From Thalassobacillus sp. CUG 92003 (lineage in GTDB: Bacteria; Bacillota; Bacilli; Bacillales; Halobacillaceae), in NCBI RefSeq assembly GCF_013618635.1, contig NZ_JABLSJ010000012.1, positions 1-64,000 of the forward strand: DNA of 64,000 nucleotides. Reading direction: 5' to 3'. A program made the position numbers and the translations under genes. Position 1 is the stretch's first letter. The number at the start of each line of letters is the position of its first letter. Below, one piece after another: positions 35,150 through 45,080 of the stretch. The notes under the pieces were generated by a model. That model did not search any database. It was not told the DNA's origin and saw nothing but the letters and a program-made list of their open reading frames with translations.

Positions 35150-36601
35150 TCACTCTGATTTGTGGTAGTTAATTGAATGGTAGTCGGTAAATTCGTCAAA
35201 CACGACTTCAGAATTTTCGTTACCGATCCCGCTTTGCTTGATCCCACCAAACGGTATATTTTTATACCCTAATGAGGTTTGACCGTTTCCATTAATAAAA
35301 GTCATACCCGCTTCAATTTTCCTTGCCATCTGTAAGGACCTGTCAAAATCAGATGACCAAATAGAAGAACCTAACCCGTATTCGGTATTATTAGCCAGCC
35401 CAATGACTTGTTCATCTGTTTGGTAAGGAATTAACGGAATCACTGGACCAAACTGTTCGCAAGTAACGAGTTCCTGATCTGGTTCAACATCCCTAACTAT
35501 AACTGGACGAAGGTAATATCCGTTATCCCAATTGTCAGGTTCTAGTTGTTCACCCAATTCCACCATCATTGCTTTACTCTCTTTGATTCTTTCAATTAAA
35601 TTTTTGACATTGTGATATTGTTGAAGGTTGTTCATTGGTCCAAATGTCGAATTTTCATTAAGTTGATGTCCAATTTTGAATTCGTTCGTTAAAGCCACCA
35701 TCTTTTCATAAAAAGAGTCATATAGGTTGTCTGGGACATAGATTCTTTTGATTGCATAGCAATATTGGCCAGATCGTTTGAAAACGCTGTTTACGATTTT
35801 TGGCATAATTTCATCAAGATTCGCATCATCCAGTATAATTGCCGGATCGTTTCCTCCCAGTTCAAAATGAATATCCTTCAAATAGTCAGCTGCATTCCTC
35901 ATTACGTGTCTCGCAGTTTTTCCTCCACCCGTAAATGATATTTTACGTACATGAGGGTGTGTTGTTAAAGCTGCTCCTACATCCCCGTCGCCGTGAACGA
36001 TATTGATCACACCCGGCGGGAAAAACTCGGCCATTTTTTTTAGTGCCTCTGTCACTCCCATAGGAGCAAATGGAGAAGGTTTAAAAACGATCGTATTTCC
36101 TGTAACCACTGCAGGAGCCAATTTTTGCATTGTTAAGACCATCGGTGCATTCCACGGCACAATTCCTGCAATAACTCCCATTGGATTTTTTTCCACGCTG
36201 ACCCAACTCGATTCGTCCTCAAACTGTTTGGATTGTAAGGAGGATTCTGCAATCTCCGCTATATTTCTGATCCCAGACACGGCCATGGTAATTTCAGCTT
36301 TGGTCGTATTTAGTAACATTCCATTTTCTTTTGAAACCAGTTCTGCGAGCAAAGAAGCTTCTTCTTCTATTCGATCTGCAGATTTCAATAAAAGAGAAAT
36401 ACGTTGATCTAGATCAACTTTGCGCCATAAAAGGAACGCCTTATGAGCAGATTGGACAGCTTGATCAACGTGCTGAACATTTCCTTTGGCCACAAGCCCC
36501 ACAACTTCTGAGAAATTCCCAGGATCTTTGACTTCCGTATATTCCTTTGTTTCTACATTCTTATTCTTTATGAATAAATTGATCCTCTTGGCCACGGCCA
36601 T
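35150..36601 (-). CDS. Aldehyde dehydrogenase (operon copy)
   Basis: Predicted 483-aa NAD(P)-dependent aldehyde dehydrogenase. NAD-loop FTGGGKTARHV, general base Glu in HFELGGNDPAI (about residue 250) and nucleophile Cys in RSGQYCYAIKR (about 285) are intact. PWNAPMVLTMQKLAPA is the usual N-terminal signature. The ATG at 36601 has GAGAGG 9 bases upstream and is preferred over the ATG at 36610. It is followed 31 bp later by the ThDP enzyme, so decarboxylation and oxidation of the aldehyde are likely consecutive steps. Confidence 0.9.
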   Translation of the reverse strand: MAVAKRINLFIKNKNVETKEYTEVKDPGNFSEVVGLVAKGNVQHVDQAVQSAHKAFLLWRKVDLDQRISLLLKSADRIEEEASLLAELVSKENGMLLNTTKAEITMAVSGIRNIAEIAESSLQSKQFEDESSWVSVEKNPMGVIAGIVPWNAPMVLTMQKLAPAVVTGNTIVFKPSPFAPMGVTEALKKMAEFFPPGVINIVHGDGDVGAALTTHPHVRKISFTGGGKTARHVMRNAADYLKDIHFELGGNDPAIILDDANLDEIMPKIVNSVFKRSGQYCYAIKRIYVPDNLYDSFYEKMVALTNEFKIGHQLNENSTFGPMNNLQQYHNVKNLIERIKESKAMMVELGEQLEPDNWDNGYYLRPVIVRDVEPDQELVTCEQFGPVIPLIPYQTDEQVIGLANNTEYGLGSSIWSSDFDRSLQMARKIEAGMTFINGNGQTSLGYKNIPFGGIKQSGIGNENSEVVFDEFTDYHSINYHKSE

Positions 36602-36648
36602 TACCTTCATCCTCTCTACTACATATCCGTCTAGATCTCCCTACTTTT

Positions 36649-38658
36649 CTAAGCTTCGTTTGCATGGGCTATAACTGGTGATTCTCTTACCTTTCGATGA
36701 CTCTTCCACTCTATTAATATAAAGAACACAGTAACAATAAAAGCAATACAATTCACGATCCAACTATATTCCCAGGTAGAGTGTGGAAGAAACAGACACA
36801 CCGCCAATACAGAAGCAATTAGTCGCTTATACCCATTTAAATGCTGGAACAAAAATCCCTCCAAAGCCATCGCTAACAAGAAACATCCAATCACTGCTGT
36901 TACAATAATGAAAGTGCTTTGTAACCACGGAACTTGACTCCCCGGCCCTAGTAATAGTCCCGGTGCATAGACAAATAAAAACGGTACCAAGTAGCCAACT
37001 ATCCCCAACCGAATCGACTGAAACGCAATCTTATTTGGACTCTCTTTAGCAAGAGGGGCAGCTGTGAAACAAGCCATCGCCACTGGAGGAGTGAAGCTAG
37101 AAAGAATCGCAAAGTAGTATACAAACAAATGTGCAGAAAGTGGATTTACACCTAAATCTACAATAGCAGGCGCTACCAATACAGCGACTAGAGCGTACGC
37201 TGCGACAGCCGGCATCCCCATCCCCAAAATAATGGAAACAATCGCACTTACAACAAGTAGAAGAAGCAGACCATGATCAGCTAAATTTGATAGCATAAAT
37301 CCCAAGTTAAATCCAAGACCTGTTACCCCGGTAATCCCAACAACTAGTCCTGCTGCTGCAAGAACAATCCCAATATCCAACATTACTCTTCCACTTTCAA
37401 CAAAAGCATATAATAATAATTTTAATATTCTTCCTCGTATAGTTTTTTGAATAGATAGGGAAATAACAGCTATAACAGAAGCGTAGACCCCTGCAATTGC
37501 TGGTGAATAACCTTCAAAAAACAAAAAGTAAACTAACGCTCCAAGAGGTGCCAGAATAAGCCATCCCTTTTTCAAAACATCCCTAATGTTAGGAATATCC
37601 TCTTTTTTCACCCGTCCTAATCCTTTACGTCCGGCAATAAAATCAACTTGAAAAAAGAGACAAGCATAATACAATAAAGCCGGCACAAGTGCAGCTAAGG
37701 CAACTTCCGAATAAGGAATACCCAATGTTTCTGCAATGATAAATGCAGCAACCCCCATGACCGGAGGCATAACGGACCCCCCAGTAGAAGCTACTGACTC
37801 GATACCTCCAGCTTGCGCCGAACTATATCCACCTTTTTTCATTAATGGAATGGTAACGCTACCGGTAAGAACAACGTTAGCCACCGGACCACCGGTAATT
37901 GAACCTACTAAACTGGATCCCAAAATGGATCCCTTTGCAGGTCCTCCTCGAAATCGGCCGAAAGTAGAAATTGCAAATTTATTCAAAATATCAGATCCAC
38001 CAAAAAACAGTAAAATTTGACCAAAAATTATAAAACTTAAAGCTATGGAAGCAGCGATATTTAACAAATCCATCAAACTACTAGAGTCTAAATACATAAA
38101 GTTAAACAGCTGCCGAACGGACGATCCACTTCCTCTAAAAATCCCAGGAAGATGAGGAGCAAAATATCCATAAACCATAAATACCAGGACAACTATAAGT
38201 AATCCTTTTCCAAGAACTCTCCTAATAGCTTCAAGTATTAAAAGGATCGCAACTACACTTATGATGAAACGCTCCGTCGTCACAGTTCCTATTGTCATTA
38301 CAAGGTTAGGATAAAAAAAGGTAATATATAATCCGGCAAATAAACCTAGTACTGACAATATCCAATCATACCAAGGCACCCTGTCTTTTGGAGAATGTTT
38401 GCCCCTCGGCACACTCATGTAGATAGCAGAAAGTATTAGCGCTAAAAACAGCCCTACATATTGTTCACCATACAAACTTATTCCCAGGCTTTGGTGAACC
38501 CCTAACATATACAAGATACCAAAGGTAGGAATTAAACCTAAGATGGTAAGCCATAAAATTCTAGTGAAACGGTTTTCAAACGTTCTATGCTTTTGTTTTA
38601 CCGAATCGCTATTCTCTTTTTGTGTACCTCTAAACTTATATTGATTACTACCATTCAT
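36649..38658 (-). CDS. TRAP transporter fused permease (TAXI type)
   Basis: Predicted 669-aa fused small and large TRAP permease with about 16-18 membrane helices. The N-terminal part corresponds to the DctQ-like unit. The C-terminal DctM-like unit has GGPVANVVLTGSVTIPLMKK and the family signature SVMPPVMGVAAFI. It imports its solute with a sodium or proton gradient. The upstream gene encodes its TAXI binding protein. The ATG at 38658 follows a GGAGGGGGG site at a rather long distance. In the context of the operon it should import the aromatic or 2-oxo acid substrate. Confidence 0.86.
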   Translation of the reverse strand: MNGSNQYKFRGTQKENSDSVKQKHRTFENRFTRILWLTILGLIPTFGILYMLGVHQSLGISLYGEQYVGLFLALILSAIYMSVPRGKHSPKDRVPWYDWILSVLGLFAGLYITFFYPNLVMTIGTVTTERFIISVVAILLILEAIRRVLGKGLLIVVLVFMVYGYFAPHLPGIFRGSGSSVRQLFNFMYLDSSSLMDLLNIAASIALSFIIFGQILLFFGGSDILNKFAISTFGRFRGGPAKGSILGSSLVGSITGGPVANVVLTGSVTIPLMKKGGYSSAQAGGIESVASTGGSVMPPVMGVAAFIIAETLGIPYSEVALAALVPALLYYACLFFQVDFIAGRKGLGRVKKEDIPNIRDVLKKGWLILAPLGALVYFLFFEGYSPAIAGVYASVIAVISLSIQKTIRGRILKLLLYAFVESGRVMLDIGIVLAAAGLVVGITGVTGLGFNLGFMLSNLADHGLLLLLVVSAIVSIILGMGMPAVAAYALVAVLVAPAIVDLGVNPLSAHLFVYYFAILSSFTPPVAMACFTAAPLAKESPNKIAFQSIRLGIVGYLVPFLFVYAPGLLLGPGSQVPWLQSTFIIVTAVIGCFLLAMALEGFLFQHLNGYKRLIASVLAVCLFLPHSTWEYSWIVNCIAFIVTVFFILIEWKSHRKVRESPVIAHANEA

Positions 38659-38804
38659 ACAATAACGCCCCCCTCCATTAATTAAAGTCATCATCAGTAT
38701 TATATACACTCTCTAAGCTAGTCACCGCCAACTGCAAAGGCAGTTGGCAGGACAGCATCTAATTACATCCTTAATTATAGCCCTCTTAACAAAAAGGAAA
38801 TGCT

Positions 38805-39890
38805 TTATTGATCAGCCAACAATTCCTGTTGAATCTCATCTACTTCGTCGTTCCAAAGATCTTTATCTTTGAAAAATTTCACCGCACCGGAATGGTAGGG
38901 TACTGTTGGATTCGGATCGAAAAATTGATCTGTAGACCAGGTCTGAAACCAAGCATGGATCGGTTGAAGTTCTTCATAATTAGACCATAAAGTTTCCACA
39001 ATCTCATAGACAGCATCATCTGAAAGATGAGAAGAAGCAACCATTTGAGAAGGGTATTCGACACTTACTGTTTTTTCCCCAATATACCCCTTTGGTTCAG
39101 AGACGTTAAAACGTACGCCTGGTACAACTTCAGTAACTTGATCAATAACCTCTTGTGGAATTTCATCGATATCTTCAGGTGATGTATTGTCGATAAAGTC
39201 GATTGCTTTAAGACCAACGCTATTGTGAGCATCCTCCATAACAGGTGTCGTCGGGGTAAGTGCAAATGCTCCGTCAACTTTATTATCGCGAAGAGCATCT
39301 ATTCCCGCTTTTGTACTTGCAACGGGCACCTCTGTAACGTCATCCCAATCCATACCATTAGCCTCTAATACAGCCTCTGTAATTAACTTTGCAATAGCCG
39401 AACCAGGGTAATCGCCAGCAATTTTCTTTCCTTTTAAATCGGCAACCGATTCTATATCAGAATCTTCCCGCACAGCGATTCCAGTAACTGAAAGATAATT
39501 ACCTCTTACTAACGCGCGCATATTTTTCATCTCCGAATAACCATTCTGTCCATGGAATCCCCAAGCCAAATCCGGTGCTGACCCAACACCTAGCTGGATT
39601 GTTCCCTTATCTAGCTGTGGCCCCCAAGCACTCAGTCCATTAGACGGTTTAACGGAGAGCTTAAGAGATGAATTGTTGCTAATTACTTTAGCCAGACCGT
39701 TACCAACTGAATTGTAGGAGACCCCCACAGGTGTAGTCCCGATACTGAGTGTTTCATCACTAGAGTCAGAGGAATTAGAATTATTATCTTCGTTTGATGT
39801 TGAACTTCCGCCACTGCATGCAGTGATAAGCCCCAAAATTAATAAAATAGGAACTAACCTAATTACTCTTTTTGTTGAATGTAAAATCAT
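38805..39890 (-). CDS. TAXI family TRAP substrate-binding lipoprotein
   Basis: Predicted 361-aa extracytoplasmic solute receptor. The first 26 residues form a lipoprotein signal with lipobox LITAC, so Cys25 should be lipidated. A Ser/Asn-rich linker follows, then the TAXI domain (LSIGTTPVGVSYNSVGNGLA; VADLKGKKIAGDYPGSA). It delivers substrate to the permease encoded about 145 bp downstream. AAAGGGG precedes the start. It is the first gene of the seven-gene catabolic operon. Confidence 0.9.
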   Translation of the reverse strand: MILHSTKRVIRLVPILLILGLITACSGGSSTSNEDNNSNSSDSSDETLSIGTTPVGVSYNSVGNGLAKVISNNSSLKLSVKPSNGLSAWGPQLDKGTIQLGVGSAPDLAWGFHGQNGYSEMKNMRALVRGNYLSVTGIAVREDSDIESVADLKGKKIAGDYPGSAIAKLITEAVLEANGMDWDDVTEVPVASTKAGIDALRDNKVDGAFALTPTTPVMEDAHNSVGLKAIDFIDNTSPEDIDEIPQEVIDQVTEVVPGVRFNVSEPKGYIGEKTVSVEYPSQMVASSHLSDDAVYEIVETLWSNYEELQPIHAWFQTWSTDQFFDPNPTVPYHSGAVKFFKDKDLWNDEVDEIQQELLADQ

Positions 39891-40194
39891 TTATTTCGCC
39901 CCTTTAAATATTTTTTCTCCAGTTTCCCAATATTCTTTATTCAATCCTTCGTGAGGGCTCCCAAATCTAACATTTTCGGTTTATAAGATTACCTATTTTA
40001 AGTTGTACTCGATACTATTTTCCGTCGGTAAGAAGGTATGAAGGGATGTGAAGAACACTATAGGTACTTGAAGCAAATAAAAGTGGTGAAGCAAAGTATA
40101 ATCAACTTTTGTAAATCTATTTTGATATTGATAATATCTGATCACTCATAAAATAAAGCGCTTACACCATTGGCCAAATTAAAACCCTCAAATT

Positions 40195-40212
40195 TTGGAA
40201 TTCAAATTCCAA
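40195..40212. promoter_or_regulatory. 18-base palindrome
   Basis: TTGGAATTCAAATTCCAA is a perfect 8-bp inverted repeat with a 2-base centre, about 300 bp upstream of the TAXI gene. It is too short for a terminator and has no T-run, so a protein-binding site is the likely role. Confidence 0.35.
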
Positions 40213-40354
40213 CGTTTTCATAAGGGTTAATAATGTACTTGAACAGTGATCCGTAAGAGGTGCATGTCCAACCAAAACTACCTCTAGATAATGGTTTTAA
40301 GGGTATTATCTATAGTAAAAGTATGTACATCGCCCCCTTTATTAAACCCAACCA

Positions 40355-40369
40355 TTAACCTAATGTTAA
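40355..40369. promoter_or_regulatory. TTAAC-N5-GTTAA operator 1
   Basis: Perfect 5-bp inverted repeat with spacer CTAAT. It is one of three identical-pattern sites in this island, situated between the TRAP operon and iclR. Confidence 0.5.
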
Positions 40370-40749
40370 CCATAATAACATGTTGTTTCGAATATTATCA
40401 CTGTTTAAATATTTTGTCAATTAGGCAATTATTAGCTATTTTTATAGAATTTATTGTTTTATTGAATCACAAACAGCTTCACCATAGGGGTAGTATACTT
40501 TTATACAAGCCGATAGTTAGTAGAAATTAGATCATTTATCGTCTTATAATGATTCAGTGTAAATTCTCTAAATTGTAGGGGCAGTTGTATATATACAAAA
40601 TGCCCTTCTTTAAAAATATTTCACTATAAAAATCTATGAGCAGGTCTATGATTCGATGGTTATGATAATAAAAAAACAATTCAAAATATATTTTGACATT
40701 TCATCATTTGATTGATATTCTGTATTTGATAACCCAACGTTAATTTAAT

Positions 40750-40764
40750 TAACCATAAGTTAAC
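40750..40764. promoter_or_regulatory. TTAAC-N5-GTTAA operator 2
   Basis: Same pattern with spacer CATAA, 17 bp before the iclR start and adjacent to its ribosome binding site, where a bound repressor would block the gene (autoregulation). Confidence 0.55.
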
Positions 40765-40781
40765 ATGTAAGGAGAAAAAGT

Positions 40782-41564
40782 ATGACAAATGAAAAAGGGA
40801 AAAGAGTCCAATCACTCGAAAGCGGTTTTGCTATTTTAAAGATGATAGCAAAATATCAAGACCCTATTACATTACAGGCACTTGCTAATGAAACCGGACT
40901 TTATAAGAGTCAGTTGTATCGGTATTTAAATTCATTTGTACACATGGGAGTACTAACTCGCACTAGTGAAGATACACCTCGGTGGTCTCTAGGTCCAGAA
41001 CTAATATCGCTTGGTAGCGCTGCATTTGATGGAATCGACATAGCTAGAGAGGCAGCACCTGAATTAATTAAACTTAGAAATCAAGTGAACGAAACCGTGG
41101 CACTTAGTATCTGGCGTGAAGATGGCCCTTTCTTCGTACGAGTGGAAAGTAGCAATAAATTAATGAATGTTGGTTTAAAAACTGGTTCATATGTTCCACT
41201 CTACACCGCCACAGGTAACATCTTTCGAGCATTTTTACCGAAAGATAAAACGCAAGATTTGTATGAAGAGGAAGTGGATAAACAAAACATCAACTCCGTT
41301 TCCTATGACAAAGATATTGAAAGAGTTAGGAACAATATGTTTTCTGTTTCTAGGAGTAGATTCATCCCGGGAGTCGTCGCTATCAGCACTCCAATTTTTT
41401 ATTCAGGGAAAAAACTTGCTGGAGCTATAAGTATTGTAGGGGTTTCTGCTGAGGAAAGAATTGATATCGAGTCCAATGTAGTAAAATCTCTCTTTTCATC
41501 CGCACAGCAAGTGTCTGAAAAACTTGGTTATACAGAAAATATAAATAATCGCATCGGATTATAA
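40782..41564 (+). CDS. IclR family regulator (TRAP/hydroxylase regulon)
   Basis: Predicted 260-aa IclR regulator with HTH (LQALANETGLYKSQLYRYLN, about residues 26-45) and a C-terminal GAF-like effector domain ending in SEKLGYTEN. AAGGAG precedes the ATG. It is co-directional with the FAD hydroxylase gene, 22 bp upstream of it, and is divergent from the TRAP operon. The TTAAC-N5-GTTAA sites next to it and next to the second aldehyde dehydrogenase suggest it controls all three units. Confidence 0.88.
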   Translation: MTNEKGKRVQSLESGFAILKMIAKYQDPITLQALANETGLYKSQLYRYLNSFVHMGVLTRTSEDTPRWSLGPELISLGSAAFDGIDIAREAAPELIKLRNQVNETVALSIWREDGPFFVRVESSNKLMNVGLKTGSYVPLYTATGNIFRAFLPKDKTQDLYEEEVDKQNINSVSYDKDIERVRNNMFSVSRSRFIPGVVAISTPIFYSGKKLAGAISIVGVSAEERIDIESNVVKSLFSSAQQVSEKLGYTENINNRIGL

Positions 41565-41585
41565 CAAGGAAAGGTGTGCTATAAT

Positions 41586-42818
41586 ATGGTGAATGAATCT
41601 GTAACTATTATAGGTGGAGGTCCTGTCGGACTAACCGTCGCAGAAATTCTTTCTCATAACGATATATCCGTTCAAGTATTTGAAAAGAATGACGCTCCAA
41701 GTAAAGAATGGAGAGCCTCGACATTTCACGCTGGAACCCTGGAGTTGCTTGAAGAAACGGGTGTGACCGAAGAACTTCTTCCTAAGGGAATTCAGGCAGA
41801 TAAAGTACAGTATAGAGATAGACAAAATGGCTTATATGCTGAATTTGACTTTAATTTATTAAAAGATGAAACAAAGTATCCTTTTCGTCTCCAGTGTCCT
41901 CAGTCCACCTATGTTCAGACGCTCTACAACCGGCTGAAAGATAAACCAAATGTAGACATACATTTCCAATCAGAATTCAAAGGAATGGAACAAACAGAGA
42001 ATGAAGTAATCGTTACTCTGGAAACCCCAAAAGGGACTAAAAAATTCAGAAGTTCTTATCTTCTTGGTGCGGATGGGGCTAGCAGCAAAGTACGAAAGGC
42101 CCTTAATATGAAGTTCGAAGGGTACACTTTAGAGGAAAGATTTTTACTTGTGGGAACCCCTGTTCCTTTTGATCATTATCTTTCAGATATTTCCTATGTT
42201 AATTACATTGCTGATCCAGAGGAATTTCTTTTTATTCTCAAAGTGCCTGAAGCTTGGAGACTATTATATCCTATAAGTTCTGATACCTCAGAGGAAGAGG
42301 CTCTTAAAGAGGAAAATATTCAGAAATCCTTGCAGAAAGCATTAAAAACCGATGATACATTTCCTATTGTAGAAAAAATGATCTATAGAGTACACCAAAG
42401 AGTAGCCGAATCTTTCTATAACCACCGGACTGTACTTTTAGGTGATGCAGCTCATGTTAACAGCCCAATGGGTGGTTTAGGGCTCAATAACGGTATACAT
42501 GACGCTGTAGACTTAAGCAAACGTTTAGTGAGATTATTAAAAGAAGGTTCCAATGACCGTGAAGAAGAGCTTAAAACGTACAACAATGTAAGAAAGAAGG
42601 TAGCCATTGACTACATTCGTCAAATTAGTGAAAGAAACACAAAAGTCATGAAAGAAAAAGATGAGATACGTCGCTTGGAATTACAACAAGAAGTGACTGA
42701 AGAAGCAAATAATCCAGAAAAAGCGAAAAAATGGTTGCTACGCTCGGCTATGATTGCAAGTGTTCGAGAGCAGGGCATAGGAAAAATTCCAGAGACGGCT
42801 GAAAAAACACAAAATTAA
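41586..42818 (+). CDS. FAD-dependent aromatic hydroxylase
   Basis: Predicted 410-aa single-component flavoprotein monooxygenase of the p-hydroxybenzoate hydroxylase group. FAD motif GGGPVGLTVAEIL (residues 10-22), the dual-nucleotide DG motif LLGADGASSKVRKAL (about 160) and the GD motif LLGDAAHVNSPMGGLGLNNG (about 285-304) are all intact. It probably hydroxylates a hydroxybenzoate to a ring-cleavable dihydroxy compound; 3-hydroxybenzoate 6-hydroxylase or salicylate hydroxylase activity giving gentisate would feed the two dioxygenases. A terminator follows. The substrate is inferred from context only. Confidence 0.86.
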   Translation: MVNESVTIIGGGPVGLTVAEILSHNDISVQVFEKNDAPSKEWRASTFHAGTLELLEETGVTEELLPKGIQADKVQYRDRQNGLYAEFDFNLLKDETKYPFRLQCPQSTYVQTLYNRLKDKPNVDIHFQSEFKGMEQTENEVIVTLETPKGTKKFRSSYLLGADGASSKVRKALNMKFEGYTLEERFLLVGTPVPFDHYLSDISYVNYIADPEEFLFILKVPEAWRLLYPISSDTSEEEALKEENIQKSLQKALKTDDTFPIVEKMIYRVHQRVAESFYNHRTVLLGDAAHVNSPMGGLGLNNGIHDAVDLSKRLVRLLKEGSNDREEELKTYNNVRKKVAIDYIRQISERNTKVMKEKDEIRRLELQQEVTEEANNPEKAKKWLLRSAMIASVREQGIGKIPETAEKTQN

Positions 42819-42840
42819 ATAATCAGTAGCCATATTCATC

Positions 42841-42877
42841 GCAGCCTGAATCCTGTAGTCAACAGGATTCAGGCTGC
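42841..42877 (+). terminator. Terminator of the iclR-hydroxylase unit
   Basis: Perfect 15-bp repeat GCAGCCTGAATCCTG/CAGGATTCAGGCTGC with a 7-base loop, then TTAGTTTT. The following 400 bp to 43290 hold only degenerate frames. Confidence 0.8.
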
Positions 42878-43291
42878 TTAGTTTTGGTTGAGATCGTTTG
42901 TACTTGTAATCATTTTTCATTCGGATGCCAAACTTGAAAGTTCCGTTCTAAAACGTTATCGGCAACAAACAGTCTCAAAATCTCCTTCATTGTCTGTTTG
43001 CAACGGCCTCAGCTTATAAATTCATCTCATCCATAATTCGAAAACTTTTTTATAAGTTTCACTCAGTTTAAAATGCAACGAAATACTAAAATTCGTAATT
43101 AATTTTCTATTAAAACTGATTACGAAGCAATTGACCTCCGTCAGATGAATATAATCTATGTTAATAGTTGTGATGCCCACTTGGCCGGTCAATCCCTCCA
43201 CTAAAATAACTTTGCCTGTTTAATTTATACTCTGTCAATTCGAAATATATTGAGTACTGGCTAAGTTTATTTTATTTCTCAGACATTAAAA

Positions 43292-43349
43292 GCACCCCTT
43301 AAAACTCACGTTGGAACCTGGGAGGTTTAACGTGAGTTTTAAGGGGTGC
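43292..43349. repeat. Perfect 21-bp inverted repeat
   Basis: 21-bp arms (43292-43312 and 43329-43349) match perfectly around a 16-base G-rich loop. It is longer than an ordinary terminator and has no T-run on either side beyond AATTTAG. It could be a bidirectional terminator, an RNA hairpin or the remains of a small inverted-repeat element. The rest of 43350-43578 holds no gene. Confidence 0.6.
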
Positions 43350-43578
43350 AATTTAGTGTAAAAAAGTAATTAGTAATTATTTAATCTAATTTCTGATAGC
43401 TGCTATATTATTTTTGGACTCTCGTTCAATCATAGTATAATCTCTTAAATCAAGAGGTTAAATAACTACTCTATCCTCATTCGCTACTAAAACAGTTCAA
43501 GTTAAATTGCTTCTTAACAACTGCTGGCTAAGTCGTTAGGGACGTTGCGTTGGGGGGAAGTATAAATGTAATATTCAT

Positions 43579-45042
43579 TTACATATCGGTTCGTCGAATT
43601 AAAGCTTGCAATTCTGTATGCTCATGAACTGCCTCTACTCCATGACCTCTGCCTATCCCACTTTGTTTAAAACCACCAAAGGGCATATTTGCAGCCGAAG
43701 CTCCAATACGATGCGTGTTTACAAACACACTTCCAGATTGTAATTGACGGCCTAATTTAAACCCATAGTCAACATCCTTTGTCCACACAGAATTTGTCAA
43801 ACCGAACTCGGAATCATTGACCAAGTCTATAACTTCTTCTTCCGTATCAAAAGGAATAATGGGGATCACTGGACCAAACTGTTCTTCCTGTACAATCGGA
43901 TCAGTGGTTCTCACATTAGTAACGATCGTTGGAAGAATAAAGTATCCATCAGATTTTGAAACATGATCACTCATAACACCGACTTCTTTGACGGAAGCCC
44001 CTGTTCGCTTTGTTCTTTCAAGCAATTCCATTATACTATCATACTGAGGTTTATTATTGATTGGTCCCATATCTATATCGGGGTCTAATCCGAAACCCAC
44101 CACAAATTTACTTGCTTCATCAGTGAATTTATCGACAAAATCCTGATAGTTATCACGGTGAATATAAATTCGTTTTATAGAATAACAAATTTGGCCACAA
44201 GAAGCGAATGTGGATTGAATACACTCTTGAATCAATTCATTTGTAATTGGCATATCTTTCAATATAATTGCAGCATCATTACCTCCTAACTCCATACTAA
44301 CCTTTTTAATTGTCTCAGCAGCTCCTCGCATAATAGTGCGCCCTGTATCTGTGCTTCCGGTAAAGGCAACCTTTCGGACTCGAGGATGCTCTACCATCTC
44401 TTTTCCAACCGTCGACCCTGAACCAAGTACCACATTCAGTACTCCATCAGGCAATTGAGCAGAAACATGTTTTAAAAACTTAGTCAGTGTCATTGGGACA
44501 AATGTCGGTGGCTTAATGACTACCGTGTTCCCTGCCAATAGAGAGGGGGCAAGCATTAAAAAAGACAAGATAATAGGATAATTCCAAGGAACAATAACAG
44601 ATACTACTCCCACAGGTTGACGAGTTAACACCATTGTACCTTGTTGATTTTCCACCGTCTTCTCATCCAGTACGTCTGTTAACCCACCATAGTATCTTAA
44701 AACCCCTGCTGCAGCTTTTAAATCCATCTGAGCTTCTTTCAATATTTTCCCGTGTTCCATTACTAATAAGCGACTGAATGTGTCTAAGTTTGATTCAATG
44801 TAATTAGCAGCTTCTACTAGATACTGTGCTCGCTCTTCTATCGATGTCTCTCTCCAAATCGCCCAAGTTTTGTCTGCGGCTTCCACAGCTTGTTGAACAT
44901 GCGAAACAGTGCCAGTCTTAACCTCACCAACTTTTTCATTCGTTCTTGCAGGATTATACAAATTTTTAATTTCAGTATCTTGAGCCTCTTTCCCCTGGAT
45001 AAATACTCCATTTACTGACTCCAATGTATGATTCATATACAT
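43579..45042 (-). CDS. Aldehyde dehydrogenase (monocistronic copy)
   Basis: Predicted 487-aa aldehyde dehydrogenase. Signatures: VPWNYPIILSFLMLAPSL (Asn of the active site), FTGSTDTGRTIMRGA (NAD loop), SMELGGNDAAI (Glu) and SCGQICYSIKR (Cys). It shares the unusual CYxIKRIY context of the catalytic Cys with the operon copy, so the two are probably paralogues working on similar aldehydes. AAGGAGG lies somewhat far (13 bases) from the ATG. A TTAAC-N5-GTTAA site lies 40 bp upstream and connects it with the iclR regulon. Confidence 0.9.
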   Translation of the reverse strand: MYMNHTLESVNGVFIQGKEAQDTEIKNLYNPARTNEKVGEVKTGTVSHVQQAVEAADKTWAIWRETSIEERAQYLVEAANYIESNLDTFSRLLVMEHGKILKEAQMDLKAAAGVLRYYGGLTDVLDEKTVENQQGTMVLTRQPVGVVSVIVPWNYPIILSFLMLAPSLLAGNTVVIKPPTFVPMTLTKFLKHVSAQLPDGVLNVVLGSGSTVGKEMVEHPRVRKVAFTGSTDTGRTIMRGAAETIKKVSMELGGNDAAIILKDMPITNELIQECIQSTFASCGQICYSIKRIYIHRDNYQDFVDKFTDEASKFVVGFGLDPDIDMGPINNKPQYDSIMELLERTKRTGASVKEVGVMSDHVSKSDGYFILPTIVTNVRTTDPIVQEEQFGPVIPIIPFDTEEEVIDLVNDSEFGLTNSVWTKDVDYGFKLGRQLQSGSVFVNTHRIGASAANMPFGGFKQSGIGRGHGVEAVHEHTELQALIRRTDM

Positions 45043-45080
45043 ATTTTTATAATGCGCCTCCTTTTTACCATTTCATTTTA

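Larger units (their letters stand above)
39891..40781. promoter_or_regulatory. Long divergent regulatory region TRAP operon / iclR
   Basis: An 890-bp AT-rich gap with no gene I can support. It carries two TTAAC-N5-GTTAA palindromes (40355-40369, 40750-40764) and a perfect 18-base palindrome TTGGAATTCAAATTCCAA (40195-40212). Both the TRAP operon and the divergent iclR gene must start here. Confidence 0.5.

Noticed and set aside
40291-40530. 79-codon plus-strand frame between the TRAP operon and iclR
   Set aside because: Crosses an operator palindrome, lacks a ribosome binding site, and has hydrophobic AT-rich shadow composition.
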